In this document: positions 34,025-44,043 of the stretch, one piece after another
Position numbering within the stretch: the first letter of the stretch is position 1
Layout of the letters: every line of letters begins with the position of its first letter
From: Dallia pectoralis
Lineage: Eukaryota; Chordata; Actinopteri; Esociformes; Umbridae
Length of the DNA stretch: 64,000 nt
Assembly (NCBI GenBank): GCA_029465975.1
Contig: CM055754.1
Span: forward strand, 13,152,256 to 13,216,255
Direction of reading: 5' to 3'
Position numbers and translations under genes: made by a program
Notes under the pieces: generated by a model
Seen by the model: only the letters and a program-made list of their open reading frames with translations
What the model was told of the DNA's origin: nothing
Databases searched by the model: none

Positions 34025-34436
34025 TTTTTACTTTAAAATTTGATGCACAAAACAAACAAACAAACAGTGAACAAAGGGGAACATAAATACAAACCTAATG
34101 AACATAAATGAGGAACTGGTGAAACTAATACCTACAAAAACTTCAGCGCAATAACTTCCACTGTGTTGGTGTGGTGCTAAAAGAAAATACAAAGTGAAGG
34201 GGAGAGATGCTATCCTAGCCCTCCTAGTTCTTCACAATATTTGTTCACATGAAAATAGATCTAAAGTCACAATGTGTTCAAACATTATTAAAGATATAAA
34301 CTTTAATATATATAAACTTAGAATGTATCAATAAGCATACCACATTATCTTGTGGAAGATTTATTAATCATATATTATACATATACATTCTATATTGATC
34401 ACACATATATATTCCATCTCTTTGAATTCTGCTTTA
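34025..34436. other. AT-rich non-coding stretch
   Basis: No gene or repeat family recognised. Confidence 0.35.
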
Positions 34437-34444
34437 TGAAATAT

Positions 34445-35570
34445 CAGTGGTGGACCGTCAGGGCCAGCAAGGCCTTCTCTGCTGGCCTAAACACTATCAG
34501 AATCCCTGGCTTGCATTGTAATATATTTTTCCCGTGAATGTGTATTAAATTATTCCCAATAGTCTATTCTCATAGCTTTTTTTCTGGGTCGCGCTACTTC
34601 CAGTAATGTATTTTTATTTTAGAGCTTTTATCCAATCATATTTCAGCCATCATGTGTTGCCACGTCAAAGAAATCTGCCTTAAGGGCTTCAGAATCAATC
34701 GTGCAGGCGCCTGTAGCTTCAAAATGAATGGCAATGTAACGGTGCTCTTTAACCAATCAGATACGCAATCAGATTAATTCAACCAATCAGATTTCGAGAT
34801 GGCGACACTGGGGCCATCTAGCAGGCTTAGAATGACGTCGGCCTTTTCACGCCCTTTGATTGGATGGTCAGAACCCGTACTATTTACTACTAGTCAGAGC
34901 AAACCGCAAACGGCATCTGTACAATATAAAACATATTATTGTAGCGATTAAATACTGTTTTTTTTTTATTTTACAAACCACAATGGCTGACAGAGGAGAA
35001 GACATTAACTCGCAAAGACATTTTCAAAACGGACTTTTCAAGAAAAGGTCGGACAACCCCGAAGTTAGCTAGCCTGTCCCAGCCGGGGAAAGGGTTTACC
35101 CGACACTCGCATTGCAATAACTACGAGCGATACCCTTGGCTCACAGCCTCCGAGCCGAGGAACACTGCAAATTGTATTGCTGGGAATGCATGTTATTTAC
35201 AGTAGATCGATTTGGTGTTTGGAGCCAGCTGGGTTTGCAAACTTGAGTTGTCTAACCAAAGCAGCAGCGAGACACCAAAGCACGGCCGGACATTTACAAA
35301 CAACGGTGCTTTTGAAAACTTTTGTGGGAAGTCGAGTGGATCTACAGCTCAATGAACATATGCGCAGGGAAACGAAGCTCCACAACGAAAAGGTAATGGC
35401 TGCATCGCTGCATGAGATACCTGTCTGTGATGCAACAGCCTGTTGTAATGTGTTTCTCTATAATATTGATGGTTTATAGTCGTGGCGTCATAATGTTGGT
35501 ATTAAGAGGTGGATTAATTCGGATGGGACACCACTGAAGGCCTAGATGTGAAATGCACGGCCCGCCACTG
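34445..35570 (+). mobile_element. Intact-ended non-autonomous hAT transposon with 8-bp target duplication
   Basis: Starts cagtggtggaccgtcaggg and ends cacggcccgccactg, imperfect inverted termini of hAT type. Identical tgaaatat copies flank it (34437-34444 and 35571-35578), a perfect 8-bp target duplication. At 1126 bp it is far too short for a whole transposase, but it retains the N-terminal coding region (next entry). Confidence 0.92.
34983..35479 (+). pseudogene. hAT transposase N-terminal region (ZMYM1/TTF-zinc-finger-like)
   Basis: The ATG at 34983 opens MADRGEDINSQRHF; after frame breaks the sequence continues as GFANLSCLTKAAARHQSTAG, HLQTTVLLKTF and LNEHMRRETKLHNEKV, then loses homology. 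This is the TTF-type zinc-finger region found in ZMYM1-like hAT transposases, with the catalytic domain absent. Confidence 0.65.
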
Positions 35571-35639
35571 TGAAATATATAGGTTTCTGCAATTAAAATT
35601 CTGACATGATGCCATGCTCTGCCTGGTACATTCATCACT

Positions 35640-36463
35640 TTTCAATGTTAGTGTGAGAGAACTCTCAAGGCCAACGGTAAAGTCTTGGACTCTTCCTTAT
35701 CTGTTCTTCTTACAGTGATTCTTTGTCTCCAAAAGGCCCAATGCCCCAAATGCATATGTACCTTAGCAACATCAACGCAAAAATACAATAACAATTAAGG
35801 ACAAATACAAAGAATTAACAGATTCAATTTCATAACATGAATCATATCAGTCAATTGAAACAAACACAATTCTCACTATAGAAATCTAACATCATTTTTT
35901 TTCAATTGACCCATACACACAAAGGCACCCACACAGAACTTTAATTAGATACTATTCCACAGCTCAGGTGCTTTAAAAGAGGTGGCTGTCACGATTGGTG
36001 TGGTGGCGTTGCTACACGGACATATTTCGGTGATGCACTTCCTTGTTTCACTTCCTTGTTTACGTTTTGTCTCACGGCTGTTTGTCATTGTAATCATGGG
36101 GGATATAAAGGGGTCGCTACCAAGTCACTCCTTGCTTAGCATTGTTATATGTCACGGGATTACAGAGGTGAGTTAGTGTTGGTGTATATTGCTATTGGTA
36201 TATTGTAACGGATTATTATAAGACGCGATACGCACACTTTTGTTTCCTTTATACCCAGTTAGATTTGTCGCCGTTTACGGTTTGTTTTTGATGTTGGCAT
36301 ACTTCAATAAACCCTTTGAAACGGATAACTACGACTCTGCATATGGCTCCCACCGCACTACGCCGATCTGTTCATGACAGTGGCTGAACTACCCAACTTA
36401 AAGACAAATTATGTCTTTAAAACCATCTAAATCTGAGATCTAGTATTGAATCCAGATGATCTA
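35640..36463 (-). mobile_element. LINE B 3' region, left part
   Basis: The stretch 'aaaggcacccacacagaact' and the following bases match 59.08-59.28 kb ('aaggcacccaaataaaact...gctgatctaggtgtcatcag'). It is interrupted by a solo LTR and then by the CACTA-like element, and resumes at 40069. Confidence 0.65.
35987..36379 (+). repeat. Solo LTR with perfect 5-bp target duplication
   Basis: Begins tgtcacgattgg and ends ttcatgaca, 393 bp. It is flanked by gtggc on both sides (35982-35986 and 36380-36384). It contains a 'gggatataaagggg' TATA box (about 36108) and 'caataaaccctt' (about 36305). Its sequence matches the LTRs of the 2513-5039 element. Confidence 0.92.
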
Positions 36464-37098
36464 CACTGTAAAAAATTGCTGTAAATTTACAGCCTATTTC
36501 CAACAGTAATTTACTGTGTCTTGGTAATACAGGCAATTACTGTATATATAAATGCATTGTGGGAAATATGATCGGGTCTAGCGTCTACTCATGCGGCAAC
36601 AGTATTTTACTGTAATTTGCATTGCATCACGGGAGATTAAAATATCTGAGGGCAGAGCGCCTTTAGTGATTTGAATCGTTGTAAGATGCTAATTAATTAT
36701 TGCGGTGGCTGTACTATTATAATTTTAACACTTTTTTACAGCAACCTAAATCCCATGTATCTTACATTGGCTTCACTATAAGGATAATTGTTTGCAGATT
36801 GTTTTGACGACATTAGCAGGCATGTTTCTCTCGAGTGGTGGTGTGTCTAACTAACAAGCTAACTACTTTAGAGGGGGCAACACAAGTATTAAGAAAGCCA
36901 GAAATGGTATTGTGTCGTTTACTTTTTAACTTGACTGGTTGGCGTTTTTTATTTGAATGCAGCTGATTCTAATTCGATGTAATTATCGGCGACATCTCGC
37001 GGAACGTCCACGAAAGATTGCGCCATTTTTTCGACCACTGATTTCGTCTCAACGTTTGGTAAGTCACGCAGATAAATTAGATATTTTCCTGACAGCTA

Positions 37099-38437
37099 AT
37101 GCTTGTTGGTTTCACTGTACTCGTGTGCTGGTTTTATATAATGCTTGTTGGTTTCACTGTACTCGTGTGCGGGTTTTATGTAATGCTTGTTGGTTTCACT
37201 GTACTCGTGTGCCGGTTTTATATAATGCTTGTTGGTTTCACTGTACTCGTGTGCCGGTTTTATATAATGCTTGTTGGTTTCACTGTACTCGTGTGCCGGT
37301 TTTATATAATGCTTGTTGGTTTCACTGTACTCGTGTGCCGGTTTTATGTAATGCTTGTTGGTTTCACTGTACTCGTGTGCCGGTTTTATATAATACCTGT
37401 TGGTTTCACTGTACTCGTGTGCGGGTTTTATGTAATGCTTGTTGGTTTCACTGTACTCGTGTGCCGGTTTTATATAATGCTTGTTGGTTTCACTGTACTC
37501 GTGTGCCGGTTTTATATAATGCTTGTTGGTTTCACTGTACTCGTGTGCCGGTTTTATATAATGCTTGTTGGTTTCACTGTACTCGTGTGCCGGTTTTATG
37601 TAATGCTTGTTGGTTTCACTGTACTCGTGTGCGGGTTTTATGTAATGCTTGTTGGTTTCACTGTACTCGTGTGCCGGTTTTATATAATGCTTGTTGGTTT
37701 CACTGTACTCGTGTGCCGGTTTTATATAATGCTTGTTGGTTTCACTGTACTCGTGTGCCGGTTTTATGTAATGCTTGTTGGTTTCACTGTACTCGTGTGC
37801 GGGTTTTATATAATACCTGTTGGTTTCACTGTACTCGTGTGCCGGTTTTATATAATGCTTGTTGGTTTCACTGTACTCGTGTGCCGGTTTCATATAATGC
37901 TTGTTGGTTTCACTGTACTCGTGTGCCGGTTTTATATAATGCTTGTTGGTTTCACTGTACTCGTGTGCCGGTTTTATATAATGCTTGTTGGTTTCACTGT
38001 ACTCGTGTGCGGGTTTTATATAATGCTTGTTGGTTTCACTGTACTCGTGTGCCGGTTTCATATAATGCTTGTTGGTTTCACTGTACTCGTGTGCCGGTTT
38101 TATATAATGCTTGTTGGTTTCACTGTACTCGTGTGCCGGTTTTATATAATGCTTGTTGGTTTCACTGTACTCGTGTGCCGGTTTTATATAATGCTTGTTG
38201 GTTTCACTGTACTCGTGTGCCGGTTTTATATAATGCTTGTTGGGTTCACTGTACTCGTGTGCCGGTTTTATATAATGCTTGTTGGGTTCACTGTACTCGT
38301 GTGCCGGTTTTATATAATGCTTGTTGGGTTCACTGTACTCGTGTGCCGGTTTTATATAATGCTTGTTGGTTTCACTGTACTCGTGTGCCGGTTATATAAT
38401 GCTTGTTGGTTTCACTGTACTCGTGTGCCGGTTTTAA
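37099..38437. repeat. 42-bp minisatellite, about 32 copies
   Basis: The unit runs 'atgcttgttggtttcactgt' then 'actcgtgtgccggttttata' then 'ta'. Recurrent variants (gcc/gcg, tata/tgta, ggtttc/gggttc) are shared between non-adjacent copies, and one late unit is two bases short. It lies between a donor (gtaag at 37059) and an acceptor (cag at 38461-38463), so it is probably intronic. The 480-, 453- and 321-codon open frames across it reflect the 3n period. Confidence 0.95.
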
Positions 38438-38463
38438 ATAGTTTGTTTTCTTTTATTTAACAG

Positions 38464-38900
38464 TATGATGTTAAAAACAGAAACATATTGATGCTGGAAC
38501 CTGAGCCTCAACCTACAAGTGAGTTATCCACGCGCGTCACTGCATGTCCTGTGGTAAAAATTGTAAGGACTTTAACTCACTTATTCTGTGCATTTATATT
38601 CACAATGTTTCCCTGTCAACTACATATTCATACACCAGGCACATGCGAATCCACAGAAACATTCCAAGTTGCACTTACACCAAATGTGCAGCTTTTAAAA
38701 CGCACCAATTAAGACACCATGTAGAATAAATCCCTGTTGTTGATCCTAGATTGTGTCGTGCTGATCTAAGTTTAGTATGCCATGTGGATTTCTGCAGTGT
38801 TTGGTGTAATGATATGAAGAGTTTGTTCTTTCATTTGAAAATCCATATTACTGAAGAAGTTCAGGCAATGCAACAAAGAGATACTCTTTTATCTTTCAAG
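38464..38900 (+). pseudogene. C2H2-like zinc-finger gene remnant in the CACTA-like element
   Basis: After the acceptor at 38463 one frame opens MMLEPEPQPTSEL. Other frames read CMSCGKNCKDFNSL, RHMRIHRNIPSCTY, FKTHQLRHHVE and then CSVWCNDMKSLFFHLKIHIT. These are spaced Cys/His pairs of zinc-finger type, as I recall from repeat-borne fish zinc-finger genes. The finger frame is out of phase with the first ATG and has stops, so it is degraded or needs splicing I cannot resolve. Confidence 0.5.
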
Positions 38901-39179
38901 CAGATGTAAGTTAGACCAATACATTTTTCCAATGAAACATACTTCCACCATTAATTTTACATTTTGGCTTCGGTATATATTATAGCAGGGGTCCTTTGGT
39001 GATATCCTGTGCGTTTCTGTACTCCCATGTCTGCTTAATGCTCAAGTCTGAAACAATGTCTTTGTGCCTTTCTTTGATCTATTTAAATATTGTTTGGTTT
39101 CAGGTGAAGCTGAGCAGTGGATGGTCAGAATATAATAACAGGTGGCTGGTAAACATCATTCACCACTGTCTTTGCAAGT

Positions 39180-39560
39180 TACTTCAACATCGAATATGAA
39201 GAGGCTGCGTGTACACTTGAGTTCATCCAAAGGTAAGAGGGGCAAATGTCTGCTGTGTTTTTGGCTATTGTGATTGGCTGCTATGATCAGTAGCTCTTTA
39301 GGTTGGTCCACAAAAACATCTATTGGTGGGCACAAGGTGCACTGCTATAGCTGATTGGTGCTTGTTTCTTTGTGACTTTCAGGCAATTCATTGACATAAA
39401 TCCTGAGCATGGATCCAAAGCCAGCAGCAAAAAAGTGGCATCCAGCAAGACTAGAAGACCAATCCAGAAGAAGCAGGTTGGACTAATTGATGAGTGCAGG
39501 TGCCGATAAATCTGTTATATCATGACATCTTTAAAACAATTGTACAAAATAAACAAGTAA
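39180..39560 (+). pseudogene. Last two exons of the CACTA-borne gene (unknown protein)
   Basis: A frame FNIEYEEAACTLEFIQR ends at a donor (ag|gtaaga, 39232/39233). The acceptor tttcag at 39382 restores the same frame as QFIDINPEHGSKASSKKV, ending LIDECRCR and a stop at 39507-39509. An AATAAA follows at 39548-39553. The in-frame join across a GT-AG intron suggests a once-expressed gene. I do not recognise the product. Confidence 0.5.
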
Positions 39561-40001
39561 TTTTGATGATATTCTTGGTTATGTTTTTCTTTCCTGATTA
39601 TTAAGTGATGATGTTCTTGTAAAATTCTCAATCTTATTCTTTGTTGCAATTGATTTTGTAAGATTCCACCAGTAGTGATTGCCAGGAACACATCTGCCAG
39701 TAATTTGCTGTAAATCCAGTTATGAACAGTATGCTGTTTTATTACAGTAAAAGTCTGTTAGTTCTAATTGCAGCAAGAGCTGTAAAAATTACAGTAACTG
39801 CCAGGGAACACAGCTGCCAGTAATATACTGTAAATTCAAATAAATACAGTAAGAGCTTGTATTTATTTAATACAGTAAAGGTCTGTAAATTTTAATTACA
39901 GCAAGAGCTGTAAAAATTACAGTAACTGCCAGGGAACACAGCTGCCAGTAATTTACTGTAAAATTTACAGTGACATTTTTTACAGTGTATATGTCAACAG
40001 T

Positions 40002-40068
40002 CTCATCTCATCTCATCTTCAACCGCTTATCCGGGGTCGGGTCGCGGGGGTAGCAGCTCTAGCCAACT
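40002..40068 (-). mobile_element. 67-bp 5'-truncated RTE-like LINE insertion
   Basis: Matches the 3' terminus of the LINE at 60546-63903 ('cttcaaccgcttatccgggg', then 'gtcgcgggggtagcagctct'). It is flanked by a perfect 9-bp duplication, gtcaacagt, at 39993-40001 and 40069-40077. Confidence 0.93.
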
Positions 40069-40077
40069 GTCAACAGT

Positions 40078-40420
40078 GATGTTAATTATACCAGAAGCCT
40101 GTGGAGTAGGGCTTGGTAAACTAAAATGGAGTAATAAGTAAAGTGGGACTTTATAGGAAGTCCAGTCAACTTTCTGATATCAGATGCAGTGATGAGTATT
40201 ACCAGAGATAAACAGTCTATTTGGGTATGTCATTTAGGTGGAAATTGGGATTTTTGCCCTGATCCTTGAGACGTTAACAGCCTCCGTCTGATAAAACAAG
40301 TGATGAAACAACTATCCTGAGAGGTTTTAAAACAGAGGTAGAATCATCCATATGAATATTATTGCCATAATTAATAACCAGCATGAAAGTCAACAACATA
40401 ATTTGCTTTCTGCTAGATAA
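40078..40420 (-). mobile_element. LINE B 3' region, right part
   Basis: 'tgatgttaattataccagaa' through 'aactttctgatatcagatg' continues the alignment to 59.27-59.40 kb, resuming exactly after the inserted elements. Confidence 0.65.
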
Positions 40421-40860
40421 TGTAAGGCCTTTCTTTTTGTCAATGCCCCATTAATATAGTAGAAAGAAAATATTTCACCCCTTCTGTGAGTAGACATTGA
40501 GATCGGTCATTTAAGTGGTTTTCAAACTAGCTACTATCAGCCTGATCTAGGCCTATTGATGAGCAATGAGTGATCAACAGTGTGAGAAACTAGATCAATT
40601 AATATTAGTGTAAAATGTTATCTGTTATTTAGACCATTTATCATATTAAGTCCAATTTGTTTTGCTTAGGTGCCATTCTATCGCCACCTGCACAAAAATA
40701 ATATAGCCTGCTCCTCCCATTCACACAGAACACCAAGTGGACTATTTCACCATACATGTTCATTTATTGTAGTCTATTGTTCATATATTTTTATTAAGTG
40801 TGTATATATTGTTGCACTGATCAGAACAGGCCAGAAGAAATTTCTTGTTTGTTGTATACC
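40421..40860. other. Non-coding stretch
   Basis: Nothing recognised. Confidence 0.35.
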
Positions 40861-40879
40861 TACTTGAAAATAAAGCTCA

Positions 40880-42199
40880 TCAAAAAATAATTGTAGACCT
40901 CCACAAGTCTGCTTCATCCTTGGGAGCAGTTTTCGAATGCCTGAAGGTACCACGTTTATCTGTAGAAACAATAGTACGCCAAGCATCTAAAACTCTACTG
41001 GAGGCTAAAGTGAGAGACATATTTAGAGAAAGCATTCTGGCACCAAAGACGAAAAGAGAACTGGATGGCCAGATCTATGCCACAATTGTGTCTCTGAGCT
41101 GAGCTCACTGAGCTCATCAGGCTGTTCCTTTGACCTCATGATTCTCATTTGCTCTGACATGCACTGTGAGCTGTAAGGTCTTATATAGATAGGTGTGTGG
41201 CTTTCTGTTGTGGAAAATATACATGTCGGCTGTGGAGTTCAGAAATAGTGTAGATAAACCAGAGAGGAAAGCACAAAACCCTGAGAAACAGGATCGTGTG
41301 CTATACTGAGGAGAAACAGGAATGTGATCTTCAGGTTGTTAGAGGGGCCAAGGCTAGAAACAGATGTCCTGAACACCTTATCTGTAATGGATTGTAAAAG
41401 GAACTGTATGGGTCTTTGTGTGCCTCATATGTTTCTTGTCATATCTACAATGTATCTGGCCTCCCTTGGCTTGAGGGCACTGACCTTCGGGTTTTATGAC
41501 AGCTTTATATGTTTTCCAGATTATACTGTATAATTGGTGGGATCATCTAACAGATTCATTCTGTTCTCCATATCAGTATTGTTTAAGTTTGTGTGGAAGT
41601 ATGTGCGTCATTAAACCATATATATACTGCACTGTTCTTCATATTAGTTAGGAAAAAATATTCCTGTCACTGCATAAGTTTGCTGTCTGTGTATGTGAAA
41701 AGGTTTTTCCTCATCTATCAATTAAACTGTTAGAGTTAACTTGATAGATACTCTTGTCTGTTCTTATTTCGAGTCTGGATTCAGTGTGTATTTGCTTAAT
41801 GTTATTTTAGAGATAAAGGTATAGTAACATTAATTACGTGGTATTAGAATAATCCACAACACTTTCCTAATCAAGTCCAATCAGTATAATCAAACACAGC
41901 TGGACTCAAATGAAAGTGTAGAACCATCTCAAGGATGATCAGAAGAAATTGACAGCACCTGAGTTAAATATATGAGTGTCACAGCAAAGGGTCTGAATAC
42001 TTAGGATCATGTGATATTTCAGTTTTTCTTTTTTAATAAATGTCCAAAAATGTCAACAATTCTGTTTTTCTGTCAATATGGGGTGCTGTGTGTACAATAA
42101 TGAGGAAAAAATGAACTTAATGATTTTAGCAAATGGCTGGAATATAACAAAGAGTGAAAAATATAAGGGGGTCTGAATACTTTCCGTACCCACTGTATG
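40880..42199 (+). mobile_element. Decayed Tc1-type element split by a solo LTR
   Basis: At the left is a helix-turn-helix piece of a Tc1 transposase (IIVDLHKSASSLGAVFECLK, VPRLSVETIVRQ). At 41095-41205 and 41867-42199 is a 3' flank ending in 'gaatactttccgtacccactgt', a Tc1-type terminus common in fish. The catalytic part is missing. Whether the transposase piece belongs to the same copy is uncertain. Confidence 0.6.
41206..41861 (+). repeat. 656-bp solo LTR with perfect 5-bp target duplication
   Basis: Begins tgttgtggaaaatatac and ends aatccacaaca. It is flanked by ctttc on both sides (41201-41205 and 41862-41866). A 'ccatatatatactgc' TATA-like box lies at about 41613. It is unrelated to the other LTRs here, so it is a third family. 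No internal region remains, so I cannot say whether it is gypsy or retrovirus-like. Confidence 0.88.
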
Positions 42200-42317
42200 T
42201 TAAATAGAAGTCATTACACACCCGTCAGCATTAAAAGTGACCGATTAATCACACCTGTTCCAGTAGGACTTCTTTGACATTTTCTTTGTTTCTTTGTTGG
42301 CAAAAGCCATGGTCCGC

Positions 42318-44043
42318 CACATGGGCAAGTAAGTCACAAGCAAGTCTCGAGTCTGAACCTTAAAGTCTCAAGCAAGTCCAAGTCATTTTTAGTGACAGTC
42401 AAGCAAGTCAAGTCAAAGCTTGGGTCAAGCAAGTCACAAGTCAAGTCATACAAACGTTTTCATTTTTAAACATGCTAAAGTTTTATTTGCATTTTTTCCT
42501 ACTCAATATTCAAAAGACACTGCATCTGAACAGTTTAAATGTATACAGATAACCTTTTAACCTTCTCTTAAAGAAAAAAATTATCTTTACGAGGACCTGA
42601 ATCCCACCACCACCTTTGCATAATATGAAGAGATTGACTGAGTGTATTTATCACATGGAATGGATAATACATGTTGATATTGGTCAATTTGTGAGTGAAT
42701 GTGTGCGTGTGTGAGAGTGTGAAATTTTTTTCATATTGGTGAGTGAATGTGCGTGTGTGAGAGTGCAGTGTGTTGTGTGTGTAACAATGCGTGCTTAGCT
42801 TTATTCACATACGTGTGTGTGTGTGTGTGTGTGTGTGTATGAGTGTGAGACGGTGAGAGAGAAAGAGGATCCATGCATATCCCCCCATATCTATTAAGGT
42901 TATGTGTCTAACTTTAACCTTAACTAAACAGTGAAGGTGAAAAGAAGGTAAAGGGTCAAAGGCCACTTACAGCGCATGGCATTTGCAAAAAATTAAATTT
43001 GATAGAACTTTGTCACTTAATTGTGAGCGATGGGGTCTCATTATCACCCCGCCATGGCTGAATACACGTTCAACAGGTGCACTTGATGCAGGGATAGCCA
43101 TAACTCTTACCGCCACCTTGAGCAAAACACGAGTTCATGTCCTGTGTCAACACAAACAACACTAAATGACGCTACTCACTTATAGTTAATACATTCGTAC
43201 ATTAGTGGTACCGTATGAGCTTTCATTATTCATTTATTGTTAATGTATGTGTTCATCATTTGTTCATGTTTAATAACGTATTTGTTAATGATTGTTTATA
43301 TACCCTTATCGGAAAGTGTTACCCAATTCTCTTTGCCATTATCAGAAGTATGGTATTTTAGCGTTAGCTAAAGAAGATTAGGCTGACTTCAGAACTTACC
43401 TTCCCTTGTGGGATTTGTGGGGCTTGTGTCTGAAATTTTTGCACTGCAGATCTTGGAAATTGCAGTTCGTTTCTTCTTTGCCTGGTCAGATGTGTAATCT
43501 TTATAGCCAAACTTTATTATTTTTGGTGCAGAGGGATCCAAGATGTGAACTGGTCGTAGCCACTGCCAGTCTCGTTAACTGTAGGTCTGCCGCATCACTT
43601 GCTATCAACAGGTTCCCGCGCATGCAACAGCACCCTATTAGATTACCTAATAAGATTTTCTCATCTGTATATGGATTCTTTTAATTCGTAAAGCTAACTC
43701 TTTAATGTATCGGTGTGGCGCTAGGGAGCGCTATTCAGAAATGTGGCTTTAGTTTTAGTTGTAATGTCCGTTCTCAGCCACCGTACCTGCCCAGTATGGG
43801 CTTTTGTTGTGAGTTTGCAGCGTGAAGTGGACACGAACAGCGTCTTCATCACTGAGTCACAGTATATTACGAACTCCTCATCAATATCAGAAATAAACAG
43901 AAAGTCAAGTCATTTAAAGTCATTTGACTCAAGTCTATGTCAAGTCTCAAGTCATGAATATCAAGTCAAAGTCAAGTCGAGTTTTTTATGAATGTTTATC
44001 AAGCAAGTCTCAAGTTCTAAAATTTGCGAGTCTCCCATGTCTG
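42318..44043 (-). mobile_element. hAT element inserted in the Tc1 copy, 8-bp target duplication
   Basis: The left end cacatgggcaagt and right end gtctcccatgtctg are imperfect inverted repeats. tggtccgc flanks both sides (42310-42317 and 44044-44051). Near both ends are dense 'caagtcaagtc' repeats. On the minus strand at 42960-43150 a frame reads MAIPASSAPVERVFSHGGVI, then MRPHRSQLSDKVL, the hAT C-terminal dimerisation region, so this is a deleted autonomous element. Confidence 0.85.
42811..42838. repeat. (gt)n microsatellite
   Basis: About 14 gt repeats, next to duplicated 'gtgagtgaatgtgcgtgtg' sequence at 42690-42770. Confidence 0.85.

Larger units (their letters stand above)
36464..39987 (+). 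mobile_element. 3.5-kb CACTA-like (EnSpm-type) transposon carrying gene fragments and a minisatellite
   Basis: The ends are inverted: cactgtaaaaaattgctgta at the left, and ...tacagtgacattttttacagtg at the right. Subterminal repeats of 'ctgccagtaatttactgtaa' type recur at 39.69-39.98 kb and near 36.5 kb. A 2-bp ta duplication flanks it. Removing the element and one ta restores an alignment, without length change, to the LINE copy at 59.25 kb, confirming the borders. Inside are a first-exon-like segment, the 42-bp minisatellite, zinc-finger-like sequence and a 3'-terminal exon with a polyadenylation signal. I see no transposase. Confidence 0.85.

Noticed and set aside
37099..38437. CRISPR-like regular repeats (also at 4255-4565 and 6135-6500)
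   Set aside because: Units are contiguous with no unique spacers, and the sequence is a vertebrate genome. These are minisatellites.
36957..38460. Open frames of 480, 453 and 321 codons on both strands
   Set aside because: They follow a 42-bp tandem repeat, which is 14 codons in every frame. Openness on both strands and a probable intron position argue against a protein.
38464..38729. Independent host zinc-finger gene
   Set aside because: The segment lies wholly inside the inverted ends and 2-bp duplication of the CACTA-like element and its frames are broken.
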